Assembly: GCF_000801335.2 (NCBI RefSeq)
Contig: NZ_JSEH01000001.1
Span: 124,001 to 188,000, forward strand
Source of the DNA: Desulfovibrio sp. TomC
GTDB taxonomy: Bacteria > Desulfobacterota > Desulfovibrionia > Desulfovibrionales > Desulfovibrionaceae
Length of the DNA: 64,000 nt
Reading direction: 5' to 3'
Shown here: in pieces, positions 24,905 through 34,172 of the stretch
Numbering within the stretch: position 1 is the first letter of the stretch
Layout: every line of letters begins with the position of its first letter
The notes under the pieces: generated by a model
Database searches by the model: none
What the model saw: the letters and a program-made list of their open reading frames with translations, nothing else
What the model was told of the DNA's origin: nothing
Made by a program: the position numbers and the translations under genes

Positions 24905-25702
24905 ATGCCTCGATCCTCCCACCCCCTGCGTGCCCGGGACCTTGGCTATGCCCAGCGGGTCTGTGTGGCCAAGGCCGGCAAGCTCATGATGCGCACCGGC
25001 CAGCTTTCCCCCCGGGCCAGAGTCGGGCTGGCCGTTTCCGGCGGCGTGGACAGCTTGGTCATGCTGGCCGTCATGGCCATCCGGCGCCGCATTGTGCCCT
25101 TTCCCGTGGAGCTTATGCTGCTCCACTTAAATCCCGGATTCGACCCGCACAACCACGCGCCCCTCGTCTCCCTGTGCGCCGGCCTTGGCATCGCTGCCCA
25201 TATCGAGGTCACGGATTTCGGACCCAGGGCCTTCTCCGAGGAAAATAAGAAGAACTCCGCCTGTTTCTACTGTGCCTGGTTGCGACGCAAACGCCTGTTC
25301 GACCTGTGCGCCCAATACGGCCTGACCCACTTGGCCTTTGGCCACAACGCCGACGACCTGTCGGCCACCTTTTTCCTCAACCTCTTCCAGAACGGACGGG
25401 TGGACGGTCTGTCCAGCCGGGAATCCTTTTTCAAAGGCCGCCTGACCGTCATCCGCCCCCTGCTCCTCATCGACAAGCCCACCATTATCCGGGCGGCCAA
25501 GGCCTGGGAGCTGCCGGTCTTTTCCAACCCCTGCCCCATGGCCGGCAAATCCATGCGGCACGAGGCGGAAACCTGGGTCCGGACCATTTGTGACGGCGGC
25601 AAGAAGCGCAACGTCAACCTGCAGCACGCTCTGGGCCGCTGGCAGTTGGACCGGGACGCCCTGCCTGACGTGTCGTTATCCGAAGATCTTCACGATGTTT
25701 AA
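24905..25702 (+). CDS. TtcA-like PP-loop ATPase
   Basis: 265 residues. The PP-loop SGGVDS is at 45-50, a CxxC pair (Cys120, Cys123) follows, and NPCPMAGK lies near the C-terminus, all as in TtcA-type tRNA 2-thiolation enzymes that may bind an Fe-S cluster. The PP-loop reads SGGVDS rather than the SGGKDS of TtcA itself, so it could be a related sulfurtransferase. AAGGTG lies upstream; its 3' end overlaps the next gene by eight bases. Confidence 0.75.
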   Translation: MPRSSHPLRARDLGYAQRVCVAKAGKLMMRTGQLSPRARVGLAVSGGVDSLVMLAVMAIRRRIVPFPVELMLLHLNPGFDPHNHAPLVSLCAGLGIAAHIEVTDFGPRAFSEENKKNSACFYCAWLRRKRLFDLCAQYGLTHLAFGHNADDLSATFFLNLFQNGRVDGLSSRESFFKGRLTVIRPLLLIDKPTIIRAAKAWELPVFSNPCPMAGKSMRHEAETWVRTICDGGKKRNVNLQHALGRWQLDRDALPDVSLSEDLHDV

Positions 25703-26588
25703 AAACTACCAGATCGTCATCTTTCGGGACCACCACGGGGCCTACCGCAAGCTGCGCTTTCGCGGCTGGTTGTTTGCCCTGATGCTCGTCGCTCTGGCCG
25801 CACTCGTGGCCGGCAACGTCTCCCTTGTCAGATATTATTATAATTATAAACGGATGGAGCATGAATTGGCCCAGTGGGAGAACAAGGCCCAGGACCAAAA
25901 CGCCCAGCTCTTAAGCCTATCCGACAAGATCAAGGGCCTGGAAATCGATCTCGTCCGCATCCGGGGGTTTGACGCCAAGCTGCGCCAGATGGTCAACATC
26001 GACCAGGAACCCCGCGAGGTCGCTCCGGGCGGCGAGGACAAGGACTTCGACAAAAAGTACCTGCCGTTATACCGCCAGGAGATGCTCACCCGCAAGCTGC
26101 ACCAATTTTTGACTGAACTGCGCGACCAGGCCGCCCTGGAGCGGGTGCGCCAGCAGGAGCTTCTCTCCATGCTCGACGCCACCAAGACGCATCTGGCCGC
26201 CTTTCCCAGTACCTGGCCCGTGGCCGGTTGGATCGCTTCCCCTTTCGGGGAACGCACCTCGCCATTTACCGGCAAAAAGGAATTCCACAAGGGTATGGAT
26301 ATCGCGGCTCCAATCGGGGCCCTGGTTGTAGCCCCGGGAGAAGGCGTCGTAACCTTTGCCGGCGAAACCGAGGGCGGCGGCTTTGGTCTGGTCATCGACC
26401 ACCAAGGCGGTTTGACCACCTCTTACGGCCATCTGCGCGACGTCCTTGTATCCAAGGGCCAGACCGTGACCCGGGGGCAGACGATCGGTCATGTGGGCGA
26501 CTCCGGCCAGACCAGCGGTCCCCATCTCCACTACGAAACGCGCCTTGGCGGAGTGCCCGTCAACCCAATGCGCTATATCCTGGAGTAG
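25695..26588 (+). CDS. M23-family metallopeptidase (membrane-anchored, coiled coil)
   Basis: 297 residues. A single N-terminal transmembrane helix (about 24-45), a long coiled coil (50-170), and a LytM/M23 zinc peptidase domain with HKGMDIAAP and GPHLHYE supplying the zinc ligands. It probably cuts peptidoglycan cross-bridges in the periplasm. The ATG at 25695 lies inside the end of the TtcA-like gene (8-base overlap). It stands directly before fliR, so a role in flagellar rod passage through the wall is possible but unproven. Confidence 0.9.
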   Translation: MFKNYQIVIFRDHHGAYRKLRFRGWLFALMLVALAALVAGNVSLVRYYYNYKRMEHELAQWENKAQDQNAQLLSLSDKIKGLEIDLVRIRGFDAKLRQMVNIDQEPREVAPGGEDKDFDKKYLPLYRQEMLTRKLHQFLTELRDQAALERVRQQELLSMLDATKTHLAAFPSTWPVAGWIASPFGERTSPFTGKKEFHKGMDIAAPIGALVVAPGEGVVTFAGETEGGGFGLVIDHQGGLTTSYGHLRDVLVSKGQTVTRGQTIGHVGDSGQTSGPHLHYETRLGGVPVNPMRYILE

Positions 26589-26627
26589 CAGGCCGGCCCC
26601 TGGTCCGGCTTTTGCTTGCCCCCAACC

Positions 26628-27407
26628 ATGGACCTGTTCCACATCAATCCGGCAACGGTATTTAGCTTTTTGCTGACGTTTATGCGCATAAGCGTCGTGC
26701 TTTTCATGCTGCCCTTTTACGGGGCCAACCTGATTCCCAACGTCGTCAAGGGCGCCCTGTGCTTTATGATCGCCCTGGCCCTTTGGCCCAAGCTCTCCTT
26801 TGCCGGCACGGCTCTGCCGGCCAACACCTGGACCATCGCACTGATGTTTCTGGGCGAGGCCATCATCGGTTTGCTGCTCGATATTCTGGTGCGCCTGTTG
26901 TTTTCCGCCGCCCAAAGCGCCGGGGCCATTATGGGATTTTCCATGGGCTTTTCGCTCATGAACAGCATCGATCCCATGACCGGTGCGTCGGAATCGGGCT
27001 TGGGTCATTTGATGAGTCAGGTCACTACAATGCTTTTTTTATGCTTAAACGGGCATTTGCTCCTCCTTTCCAGCATGGCCCAAAGCTTCGAACTGGTGCC
27101 GCCAGGGGGGCTTTTGATCAACGCCGCCCTGGGAGAGCATCTCATCGTCTTTACCAGCCAGATGTTTGTCATGGCGCTTAAAATCGCCGCACCCATCATG
27201 GCCTCGATTTTTTTGGTCGATTTGGCCCTGGCTCTCGTTGCCCGGGCAGCGCCCCAAATGAACGTGCTTTTCATCGGGTTTCCTGTGAAAATCACGGTGG
27301 GGTTTCTTTTTATGACCATGGTATTTGCGGCCTTGGCCATCACCATCGAACAATTTTTGATGGAGCTTGAACCGATGTTCCGTCTCATTCTCAAGGCATC
27401 GAGTTAG
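26628..27407 (+). CDS. fliR: Flagellar biosynthetic protein FliR
   Basis: 259 residues, about six transmembrane segments, with FLLTFMRISVVLFMLP at the start and the family pattern around FSMGFSLMNSIDP. FliR is part of the FliPQR core of the flagellar export gate. The ATG at 26628 follows the peptidase gene by 39 bases. Next on the strand are flhB and flhA, the other gate subunits. Confidence 0.95.
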   Translation: MDLFHINPATVFSFLLTFMRISVVLFMLPFYGANLIPNVVKGALCFMIALALWPKLSFAGTALPANTWTIALMFLGEAIIGLLLDILVRLLFSAAQSAGAIMGFSMGFSLMNSIDPMTGASESGLGHLMSQVTTMLFLCLNGHLLLLSSMAQSFELVPPGGLLINAALGEHLIVFTSQMFVMALKIAAPIMASIFLVDLALALVARAAPQMNVLFIGFPVKITVGFLFMTMVFAALAITIEQFLMELEPMFRLILKASS

Positions 27408-27423
27408 CGTTGTCTTCCCAACG

Positions 27424-27445
27424 CTTCTTTTGCATGTAAAAGAAG
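27424..27445. repeat. Hairpin between fliR and flhB
   Basis: CTTCTTTT and AAAAGAAG arms around GCATGT in the 145-base gap. There is no T-run after the plus-strand stem, so it is not a clear terminator. The rest of the gap contains no gene. Confidence 0.4.
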
Positions 27446-27552
27446 AGACGGAACATATGCACGGAGTGGTTTTGCAGCCACGCTGACGGAAAGAGTTGAA
27501 CGCCGCATGAGGCCGGCTAAAACGGTCCCGCCCGGCGCCTGGACGTCACGAC

Positions 27553-28626
27553 ATGGCCAGAGATCCAAGTAAAACAGAAACTGCCACCCAAAAACGGCGC
27601 GATAAAACCCGTGAAAAGGGATCGGTGCCGCGAAGTCAGGAATTGCCCAAGCTCACCGTGCTCATGGCCGGCCTTTTCACCATCCGCTATACCCTTGGGG
27701 ACATTTCCCTCCAGATGCGGGACATTTTCCGGACATTTCTGGGCCAACGGCTGAATTTCCAGGGCACCACCGACGACGTGACGGCCCTTTTGTGGTCGCT
27801 GTCGGCCAAATTGGCCATCATGCTCCTGCCGCTCCTCCTCGTCATGGCAGTCGTCGCCTATATCACCCAGCGCCTCCAAGTGGGATCGCTTTGGCGTCCA
27901 AAGATCTTCGAGCCGGATTTCAGCAATATTATAAATCCGATGCAGGGATTGCAAAAGCTCCTCATCAGTCCCCGCACCTTCATCCAGCTTGGCAAACAGG
28001 TGGTCATGGCCGCAGCCATTTCTCTGGCTCCGTATCTCATCTTAAAAGACAAATTCAACGAATTCATGCCGTTATTTTACCAGACCACAGAGAACTTTGC
28101 GGTTTTTTTGTTGACCAACGGCTACGACATGGTTCTCTATACTCTGGGACCGCTGTTCGTCATTTCCATCCTGGACGTTTGGTATACACGCTGGGATTAC
28201 GAAGAGAATATGAAAATGAGTAAGGAGGAAGTCAAAGACGAACACAAGCAGTCTTTTGGCGACCCAGAGATCAAGCAGAAACAGAAACAGAAGATGATGG
28301 AAGTCATGAATCGTCGGATGCTCCAGGACGTTCCCAAGGCCGATGTCATCATTACCAACCCGACGCACATTGCCTGCGCGCTGAGCTACAATCCAACGGT
28401 ATCGCCGGCGCCTATGCTGCTGGCCAAGGGCGGCGACATCATGGCCGAAAGAATCAAGGAAATCGCCCGGGAACACAATGTCCCCATCCGGGAAAACAAG
28501 CCTCTGGCACAGGCCTTGTATAAGAACGTGGAGATTGGCCAGGTGATTCCCGAGGACCTCTACCAGGCAGTCGCCTCAATCCTGGCCCAACTCGACAAGT
28601 TCCGACGTTTTTCCCGTCCGCGATAA
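27553..28626 (+). CDS. flhB: Flagellar export switch protein FlhB
   Basis: 357 residues. Four transmembrane segments in the first 210 residues, then the cytoplasmic domain with the self-cleavage motif NPTH at 269-272. FlhB cleaves between Asn and Pro and switches export from rod/hook to filament substrates. The basic N-terminus (ATQKRRDKTREKG) is typical. Confidence 0.96.
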   Translation: MARDPSKTETATQKRRDKTREKGSVPRSQELPKLTVLMAGLFTIRYTLGDISLQMRDIFRTFLGQRLNFQGTTDDVTALLWSLSAKLAIMLLPLLLVMAVVAYITQRLQVGSLWRPKIFEPDFSNIINPMQGLQKLLISPRTFIQLGKQVVMAAAISLAPYLILKDKFNEFMPLFYQTTENFAVFLLTNGYDMVLYTLGPLFVISILDVWYTRWDYEENMKMSKEEVKDEHKQSFGDPEIKQKQKQKMMEVMNRRMLQDVPKADVIITNPTHIACALSYNPTVSPAPMLLAKGGDIMAERIKEIAREHNVPIRENKPLAQALYKNVEIGQVIPEDLYQAVASILAQLDKFRRFSRPR

Positions 28627-28659
28627 GCCGGCGGGGTTGCCAAAAAGGGTGTCAAAATC

Positions 28660-30765
28660 ATGGCGAAGACAGCCAACGAAGCGATCCAGTTCAACTACGA
28701 ACGGTTCACCCGCCAGGGCGACATCATGCTGGCCGCCGGCGTGGTGGTCATTCTATTCGTCATGCTGGTCCCGGTGCCTTCGGCCTTTATCGACCTCATG
28801 CTCACCTTCTCCATCTCGATTAGCTTGGTAATTCTGGTGACGAGCATGTTCATGGGCTCGCCCCTGGAATTTTCCATCTATCCGACCTTGCTGCTGGTCA
28901 CCACCCTGCTTCGCCTGTCCATGAACGTGGCCTCCACCCGTTTGATTCTGCTCCACGGCGACGAAGGCCCTTCGGCGGCAGGGCACGTCATCCAGGCCTT
29001 TGGCCAGTTCGTGGTCGGCGGCAACTACGTCGTCGGCTGCGTCATCTTTTTGGTGCTTTTTGCCATCAACAAAAAAGTCATCGTCGCCGGCACCACCCGT
29101 ATCGCCGAAGTGGCCGCCCGCTTCACCCTGGACGCCATGCCGGGCAAGCAGATGGCCATTGAAGCCGACCTCAACGCCGGCCTCATCAACGAACAGCAGG
29201 CCACCTCCCGCCGCAACATCATCCGCAAGGAAGCCGACTTTTACGGCGCCATGGACGGCGCCGGCAAGTTTGTCTCCGGAGACGTCACCGCCACCATCAT
29301 CATTACGGCCATCAACATCTTCGGCGGCTTTTTCATCGGCGTGCTGCAAAAGGGCATGAACTGGAAGGACGCCGCCCAGACCTACACGCTGTTGACCATC
29401 GGTGACGGCCTTGTCTCCATCATTCCTTCCATCATCATTTCCACGTCGGCCGGCCTGATCGTGTCCCGGGCCGCAGCCGAAGCCAAGATGGGCGAGGAAT
29501 TCCTGGCCCAGCTGACCTTCCATCCCAAGGCCCTTCGCCTCGTCTCCGCCATGTTGCTTCTCTTTGCCATCGTTCCCGGCCTGCCCACCATCCCCTTCCT
29601 GGTCATGTCGGCCCTGCTCTTCTTCGTGGCCAGACTCTCGGGACAGCAACAGGATATGCTCAAGACCAGCGCCGCCGAGCAGGAGAAAAAGCCTGCCCCG
29701 GAACTGGAAACCCCGGAGGAAGTCCAGGCATTGTTGCCCCTGGACGCCCTGGAACTGGAAGTCGGCTACGGACTGATCCCGCTGGTGGACGAGGAGCAAA
29801 ACGGCAACCTCCTCGCCCGCATCCGCTCCATTCGCCGCCAGTTTGCCCTGGACATGGGCGTGGTCATCCCCTCGCTGCATCTGCGCGACAATCTCCAGCT
29901 GCGTCCCGGACAGTACGTGGTCCTTATCAAGGGCAACGAAGTGGCCTCGGCCGAGATCCTCATCGACCACTATCTGGCCATGGACCCGGGCGACGCCAAG
30001 CACCGGATCCAGGGCGTGGAAACCCGGGAACCGGCGTTCAATCTGCCCGCCCTGTGGGTGCCGGAGCTGCAAAAAGACGAGGCCATGCTGGCCGGCTACA
30101 CTGTGGTCGACCCGGCCACGGTCATCGCCACCCATCTGACCGAAGTCTTCAAGCGCCACCTGCACGAGTTCCTCGGCCGCCAGGAAGTGCAGACTCTCCT
30201 GGAGCACCTCTCCAAGCGCGCCCCCAAGGCCGTGGAAGAGCTCGTGCCCGGAGCCATGAACCTCGGCGGCGTCCAGAAGGTCCTCCAAAATCTTGTGCGC
30301 GAAGGCGTGTCCATCCGCGATCTCTTGACCGTGGCCGAGACCATGGCCGACTACTCAGCCTCGGTCAAAGACCCGGACCAGCTCACAGAATACGTTCGCT
30401 CCCGCATGGGCCGCACCATTGTAAAGCCGTATCTGACCGGCGAAGGCGCCCTGCCCATCCTGACGCTCGCCCCCAAGGTCGAAGGAGCCATCCAGGAGAG
30501 CGTGCGCCAGACCGACCACGGGGCCTATCTGGCCATGGAACCCGGGCTGGCCCAGCGCATCATCCAGTCCATCCAGAAGGCTATGGACAAAGCCATGCTT
30601 GGCGAAGGCCAGCCGGTGCTGCTGACCTCGCCGCTGGTGCGCCCCCATCTGGCCCAGCTGCTGTCCCGGTTCATCCCCAATCTGCCGGTCATTTCCCAGG
30701 CCGAGATTCCGGCCGAAATCAAGCTGCAATCTCTTGCCAACATAGGATTGACCAATGCGGGTTAA
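28660..30765 (+). CDS. flhA: Flagellar export gate protein FlhA
   Basis: 701 residues, the usual size. About eight transmembrane segments, with the conserved FHIPEP region (TTLLRLSMNVASTRLIL; TRIAEVAARFTLDAMPGKQM) and a large cytoplasmic domain. It forms the nonameric export gate ring. Its last 11 bases overlap the flhF start, indicating translational coupling. Confidence 0.96.
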   Translation: MAKTANEAIQFNYERFTRQGDIMLAAGVVVILFVMLVPVPSAFIDLMLTFSISISLVILVTSMFMGSPLEFSIYPTLLLVTTLLRLSMNVASTRLILLHGDEGPSAAGHVIQAFGQFVVGGNYVVGCVIFLVLFAINKKVIVAGTTRIAEVAARFTLDAMPGKQMAIEADLNAGLINEQQATSRRNIIRKEADFYGAMDGAGKFVSGDVTATIIITAINIFGGFFIGVLQKGMNWKDAAQTYTLLTIGDGLVSIIPSIIISTSAGLIVSRAAAEAKMGEEFLAQLTFHPKALRLVSAMLLLFAIVPGLPTIPFLVMSALLFFVARLSGQQQDMLKTSAAEQEKKPAPELETPEEVQALLPLDALELEVGYGLIPLVDEEQNGNLLARIRSIRRQFALDMGVVIPSLHLRDNLQLRPGQYVVLIKGNEVASAEILIDHYLAMDPGDAKHRIQGVETREPAFNLPALWVPELQKDEAMLAGYTVVDPATVIATHLTEVFKRHLHEFLGRQEVQTLLEHLSKRAPKAVEELVPGAMNLGGVQKVLQNLVREGVSIRDLLTVAETMADYSASVKDPDQLTEYVRSRMGRTIVKPYLTGEGALPILTLAPKVEGAIQESVRQTDHGAYLAMEPGLAQRIIQSIQKAMDKAMLGEGQPVLLTSPLVRPHLAQLLSRFIPNLPVISQAEIPAEIKLQSLANIGLTNAG

Positions 30766-31914
30766 GACCTTTCGCGGCGAGAACATGGCCGCCGCACTTT
30801 CGCAAATTCGCCAGGAACTCGGCAAGGAAGCCGTGATCCTCGGCAGCCAGACCGTACGCGAGGACGGGCGCAGCCTGTGCGAGGTCATGGCCGCCCTGGA
30901 GCATCCCGGCCAGCCGCTTCCGCTCCGGCCGGGCGCCGCTACGGCCGGGAGCGCGACCTGCCCGGCCAAACCGGGCAACGGCAATGGGAACGGCCAGTCC
31001 GCTCACCAAGCCCCGCGCCCCCCCAGCCGGGCAAAGCCGGGCAGGCTGACTGGAACCGGGAATGGTGTGAGATCAAAGGCCATCTGTTGGCGCTTATGCG
31101 CCCGCGCATGGACCTCTCAGCCTTAAGCCCGCGCCAACGCCTGGCCCTGGAATACCTGGAACGCGAGGGCGTCAATGAAGCCTCGGTCCTGGCCATCTAC
31201 CGCTCCATCGTCGAGCGTTGCGAGGAAGCCGTCATCCCGGCCCTGTCCCGGATCGTCGCCGTCAAACCCCTGACGCCCCAAGCCTGGCCGAACACGGCCC
31301 ACATGTTTCTTGGCCCAAGCGGCGTGGGCAAGACCACCATCCTGCTGCGCCTGGCCCTGGACGCCAGACGCCGTCTCCCGCAAAACCGGGTGGTGGTGGT
31401 CAATGCCGATACCGGACGGGGCAAGGGACGACTCATGCTGCGTCACTATGCCGAACTGTCCGGTCTGACGTATGCAGAAGTCGACAGCCCGGAGGATTTT
31501 GGCCGCATCCTGGACAGCGCGGCTGCCGGGGATGCGGTTTTCGTGGACACGCCGAGCCTGGCGCGCGAAGGCGCCCTGGCAGCCTGGTATGGCGAGATGG
31601 GGCTGTCCGGCCGGACGGGGCTGGCTGCCCATCTGGTGTTGTCGCCGCTTTTCTCCGATGCCCAGGCCGACCACTATCTGCGCACCGGGCGTTGCGAACA
31701 TTTGGCGAGCCTCATCTGGACGAAGCTCGACGAAGCCTGTAATTACGGAAGTCTTGTCAACATGGCGCACGCCTCCTCCCTGCCTGTTTCGGCCCTGACC
31801 TTCGGCCCGGAACTCACAGGCAGCATGGCGGCGGCCACAGGCAAGGCGGTGTGGAAACTCCTTTTCAAACACCAGCTGCCCGGCGAATACCCGGATGCCG
31901 ACGCCGCAGCCTAA
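30755..31914 (+). CDS. flhF: Flagellar GTPase FlhF, split by an apparent -1 frameshift
   Basis: The normal FlhF N-terminus (MRVKTFRGENMAAALSQIRQ) starts at 30755 inside the end of flhA. The low-complexity linker then loses homology in that frame, which stops at 31126. The GTPase half, with P-loop GPSGVGKTT, VVVNADTGRGKGR and TKLDE, is one frame back and ends at 31914. The natural joint is the C7 run at 31018-31024 (C CCC CCC in the zero frame), after which -1 reading continues as QPGKAGQADW. FlhF is an SRP-like GTPase that sets the number and place of flagella. Either a one-base loss in a homopolymer or slippage would explain this. Confidence 0.88.
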
Positions 31915-31923
31915 GGACGACGC

Positions 31924-32793
31924 ATGTCAAGCCGCATATCCGAAACGTCGCGCCCCCCTGCCGGACACGGTCCGGAGCTGCCCATGGTCCTGTCCGTGAC
32001 CTCGGGCAAAGGGGGCGTCGGCAAGACCAACCTCTCGGTCAACCTCGCCTATTGCCTGTCGCGTATGGGGCGCAAGGTGGTGCTGCTCGACGCCGACCTC
32101 GGCTTGGCCAATGTGGACATCATGCTGGGCCTGGCTCCCACCATGAATCTGTTCCATCTCTTTCACGAAGGGGTGGAGCTGCGCCATATTCTGCTGGAAA
32201 CACCCTTCGGCTTTTCCATCCTGCCGGCCTCGTCGGGCATAAGCGACATGCTGGCCCTGTCCACTGGACAAAAGCTCGATTTGCTGGAGGCCATGGATTA
32301 CCTTGAGGGTAAGATCAACTATTTGATAGTGGACACGGGCGCGGGAATTAATGATAATGTAATATATTTCAACTTGGCCGCCCGCGAGCGTCTGCTCGTC
32401 CTGACGACCGAGCCGACCTCATTGACCGACGCCTACGCCCTGGTCAAGGTCATGCACTTAAACCACGACGTCCACCGGTTTCGGGTCGTGGTGAACATGG
32501 CCCAAAGCGCCAAGGCCGCCAAGGCCGTGTTTGAAAAACTCTATGCGGCCTGCGATCACTTTTTGTCGGGGATATCCCTGGATTTCACGGGATACGTGCC
32601 AACCGACCCGGCCGTACGAAACGCGGTGATCCGGCAAAAACCGTTTTGCCATCTCACGCCTGATTCTCCGGCAGCCAAGAAAATCGTGGATCTGGCGCAT
32701 GTGATCGATTCCTGGGAAGTGGATGCCAAGCTCGATGGAAACATCAAATTCTTCTGGAAAAAGCTCCTCTTCCAAGAACAACCCCTGGCTTAA
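31924..32793 (+). CDS. flhG: Flagellar number regulator FlhG (MinD/ParA-like ATPase)
   Basis: 289 residues with the deviant Walker A KGGVGKTN and DADLGLANVDIMLGL typical of FlhG/FleN/YlxH. It ends with a basic, aromatic stretch (FFWKKLLFQ). FlhG stimulates the FlhF GTPase and limits flagellar number. It follows flhF by 9 bases and precedes fliA, the usual order in polar flagellates. Confidence 0.94.
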   Translation: MSSRISETSRPPAGHGPELPMVLSVTSGKGGVGKTNLSVNLAYCLSRMGRKVVLLDADLGLANVDIMLGLAPTMNLFHLFHEGVELRHILLETPFGFSILPASSGISDMLALSTGQKLDLLEAMDYLEGKINYLIVDTGAGINDNVIYFNLAARERLLVLTTEPTSLTDAYALVKVMHLNHDVHRFRVVVNMAQSAKAAKAVFEKLYAACDHFLSGISLDFTGYVPTDPAVRNAVIRQKPFCHLTPDSPAAKKIVDLAHVIDSWEVDAKLDGNIKFFWKKLLFQEQPLA

Positions 32794-32809
32794 ACTCGAG
32801 TCCGGGGCA

Positions 32810-33529
32810 ATGTTGTGGAAAGATTTCGATGCGCGCGATCGCCAGGAGATCGTGCGCCATTACTCGCCCAAAATCAAAATTGTGGCCAGCCGGCTCAAGG
32901 CCAAACTGCCGCCGTCGGTTGAGTTGGGCGAGCTTTTAAGCGCCGGGGCCATGGGGCTGCTCGAAGCCCTGGGCCGGTTCAAGGCCGAACTCGGCATCAA
33001 GTTCGAGACCTATGCCGAGTCGCGGATCAAGGGAGCCATGCTCGACGATCTGCGGCGCATGGACTGGTTTTCCCGGGGACAACGCCAGCGGGTGCGCACC
33101 CTGGAGGAGGCCACCCGGCGCATTGAAAACGATTCCGGCGGTCCGCCGAGTCTGGAACAGCTGGCCGAGGCCACGGGCCTGACCGAACGCGAGGTCTCCA
33201 TGGGGCTTGAGGCCTTGCAAAACCAGCTGTGCCTGAGCCTGGACGCGATCACGGAGAACATCTCCTCCTACCAGCAAAATCCGCTGGACAATGAGCCGTA
33301 TAAATCAGCGGAATTCAAGGAACTCGTCGACAAGCTAGCCTCCTTGATCGACGATTTGACTCCCAGGGAAAAGCTGGTATTATCGCTCTATTACGGTGAG
33401 GAACTCAACATGCGAGAGACCTCTGAAGTTATGGGCATCACCGAAGGTCGCGTCTCGCAGCTGCATTCCCAGGCTCTGGCTCGGTTGCGGCAGAAGTTCA
33501 AGAGTCAGTACAATATCGAACAGCACTAA
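32810..33529 (+). CDS. fliA: Flagellar sigma factor FliA (sigma-28)
   Basis: 239 residues with sigma-70 regions 2 (ELLSAGAMGLLEALGRFK), 3 (AESRIKGAMLDDLRRMDWFSR) and 4 (LVLSLYYGEELNMRETSEVM plus the helix-turn-helix GITEGRVSQLHSQAL). This set matches FliA, which directs late flagellar and chemotaxis genes. The ATG at 32810 is favoured (16 bases after flhG) because it opens on the conserved MLWKDF; an upstream in-frame start would overlap flhG. Confidence 0.93.
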   Translation: MLWKDFDARDRQEIVRHYSPKIKIVASRLKAKLPPSVELGELLSAGAMGLLEALGRFKAELGIKFETYAESRIKGAMLDDLRRMDWFSRGQRQRVRTLEEATRRIENDSGGPPSLEQLAEATGLTEREVSMGLEALQNQLCLSLDAITENISSYQQNPLDNEPYKSAEFKELVDKLASLIDDLTPREKLVLSLYYGEELNMRETSEVMGITEGRVSQLHSQALARLRQKFKSQYNIEQH

Positions 33530-33632
33530 ATTCGGACGCATCGCACGCCAAGGCGGCCGCATCCACCGGCAGACGCCGGCCCTGCGGATGCTCTGAGGCG
33601 ATTTTGAAGCGTAAGACGCAAGGAGACGAGCC

Positions 33633-34016
33633 ATGGCCTACAACAAGGAAATGCGCATTCTGGTCGTTGACGACTTCTCCACCATGCGCAGAATCATCAA
33701 GAATATCCTTCGCCAGTTGGGTTTTAACAACATCATTGAGGCTGACGACGGCAGCACTGCTTGGGAAACCCTCAATAAAGACAAGATTGACTTCATCATC
33801 TCCGACTGGAACATGCCCAAGATGCCGGGTATTGAACTGCTGCGCAAAGTCCGCTCCAGTGAGGAATTCGCCAATCTGCCCTTCCTCATGGTCACGGCTG
33901 AAGCCCAGCAGGAGAACATCATCGAAGCCGTTCAGGCCAAGGTCTCCAACTACATCGTCAAGCCCTTCACCGCTGAAACGCTTGGCCAGAAGATCGACAA
34001 AATTTTCGACAAGTAA
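33633..34016 (+). CDS. cheY: Chemotaxis response regulator CheY
   Basis: 127 residues, a lone receiver domain: acidic pocket VVDDFSTMRR, phospho-acceptor Asp in FIISDWNMPKMPG, Thr in FLMVTAEAQ and Lys in IVKPF, with the aromatic switch residue in SNYIVKPF. It closely resembles CheY, which binds the flagellar switch. AAGGAGACG precedes the ATG. It lies between fliA and fliL rather than with cheA. Confidence 0.95.
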   Translation: MAYNKEMRILVVDDFSTMRRIIKNILRQLGFNNIIEADDGSTAWETLNKDKIDFIISDWNMPKMPGIELLRKVRSSEEFANLPFLMVTAEAQQENIIEAVQAKVSNYIVKPFTAETLGQKIDKIFDK

Positions 34017-34022
34017 TTCGCC

Positions 34023-34072
34023 CGCAACGGGCCGGCACTTGGGCGCTAGCGCCCAAGTGCCGGCCCGTTGCG
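34023..34072. repeat. 50-bp perfect palindrome between cheY and fliL
   Basis: Twenty-five base arms meeting at the centre GCGCTAGCGC (between 34047 and 34048) with no mismatch and no loop. It begins 6 bases after the cheY stop and lacks a following T-run. It can form a very stable mRNA hairpin or a cruciform. Possible roles are transcript end protection, partial termination, or a protein-binding site. Confidence 0.9.
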
Positions 34073-34172
34073 CCAGGTTGTTCCGCTCCACGACGCACCG
34101 CAGCCCCCCTGGCGGACGGTCACTTCCCCGGATGTCGCGGCCGATCCGCCACCCTGCCAACGAGGCCCGAGC

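Noticed and set aside
34023-34072. Simple intrinsic terminator after cheY
   Set aside because: No T-run follows the perfect palindrome on either strand.
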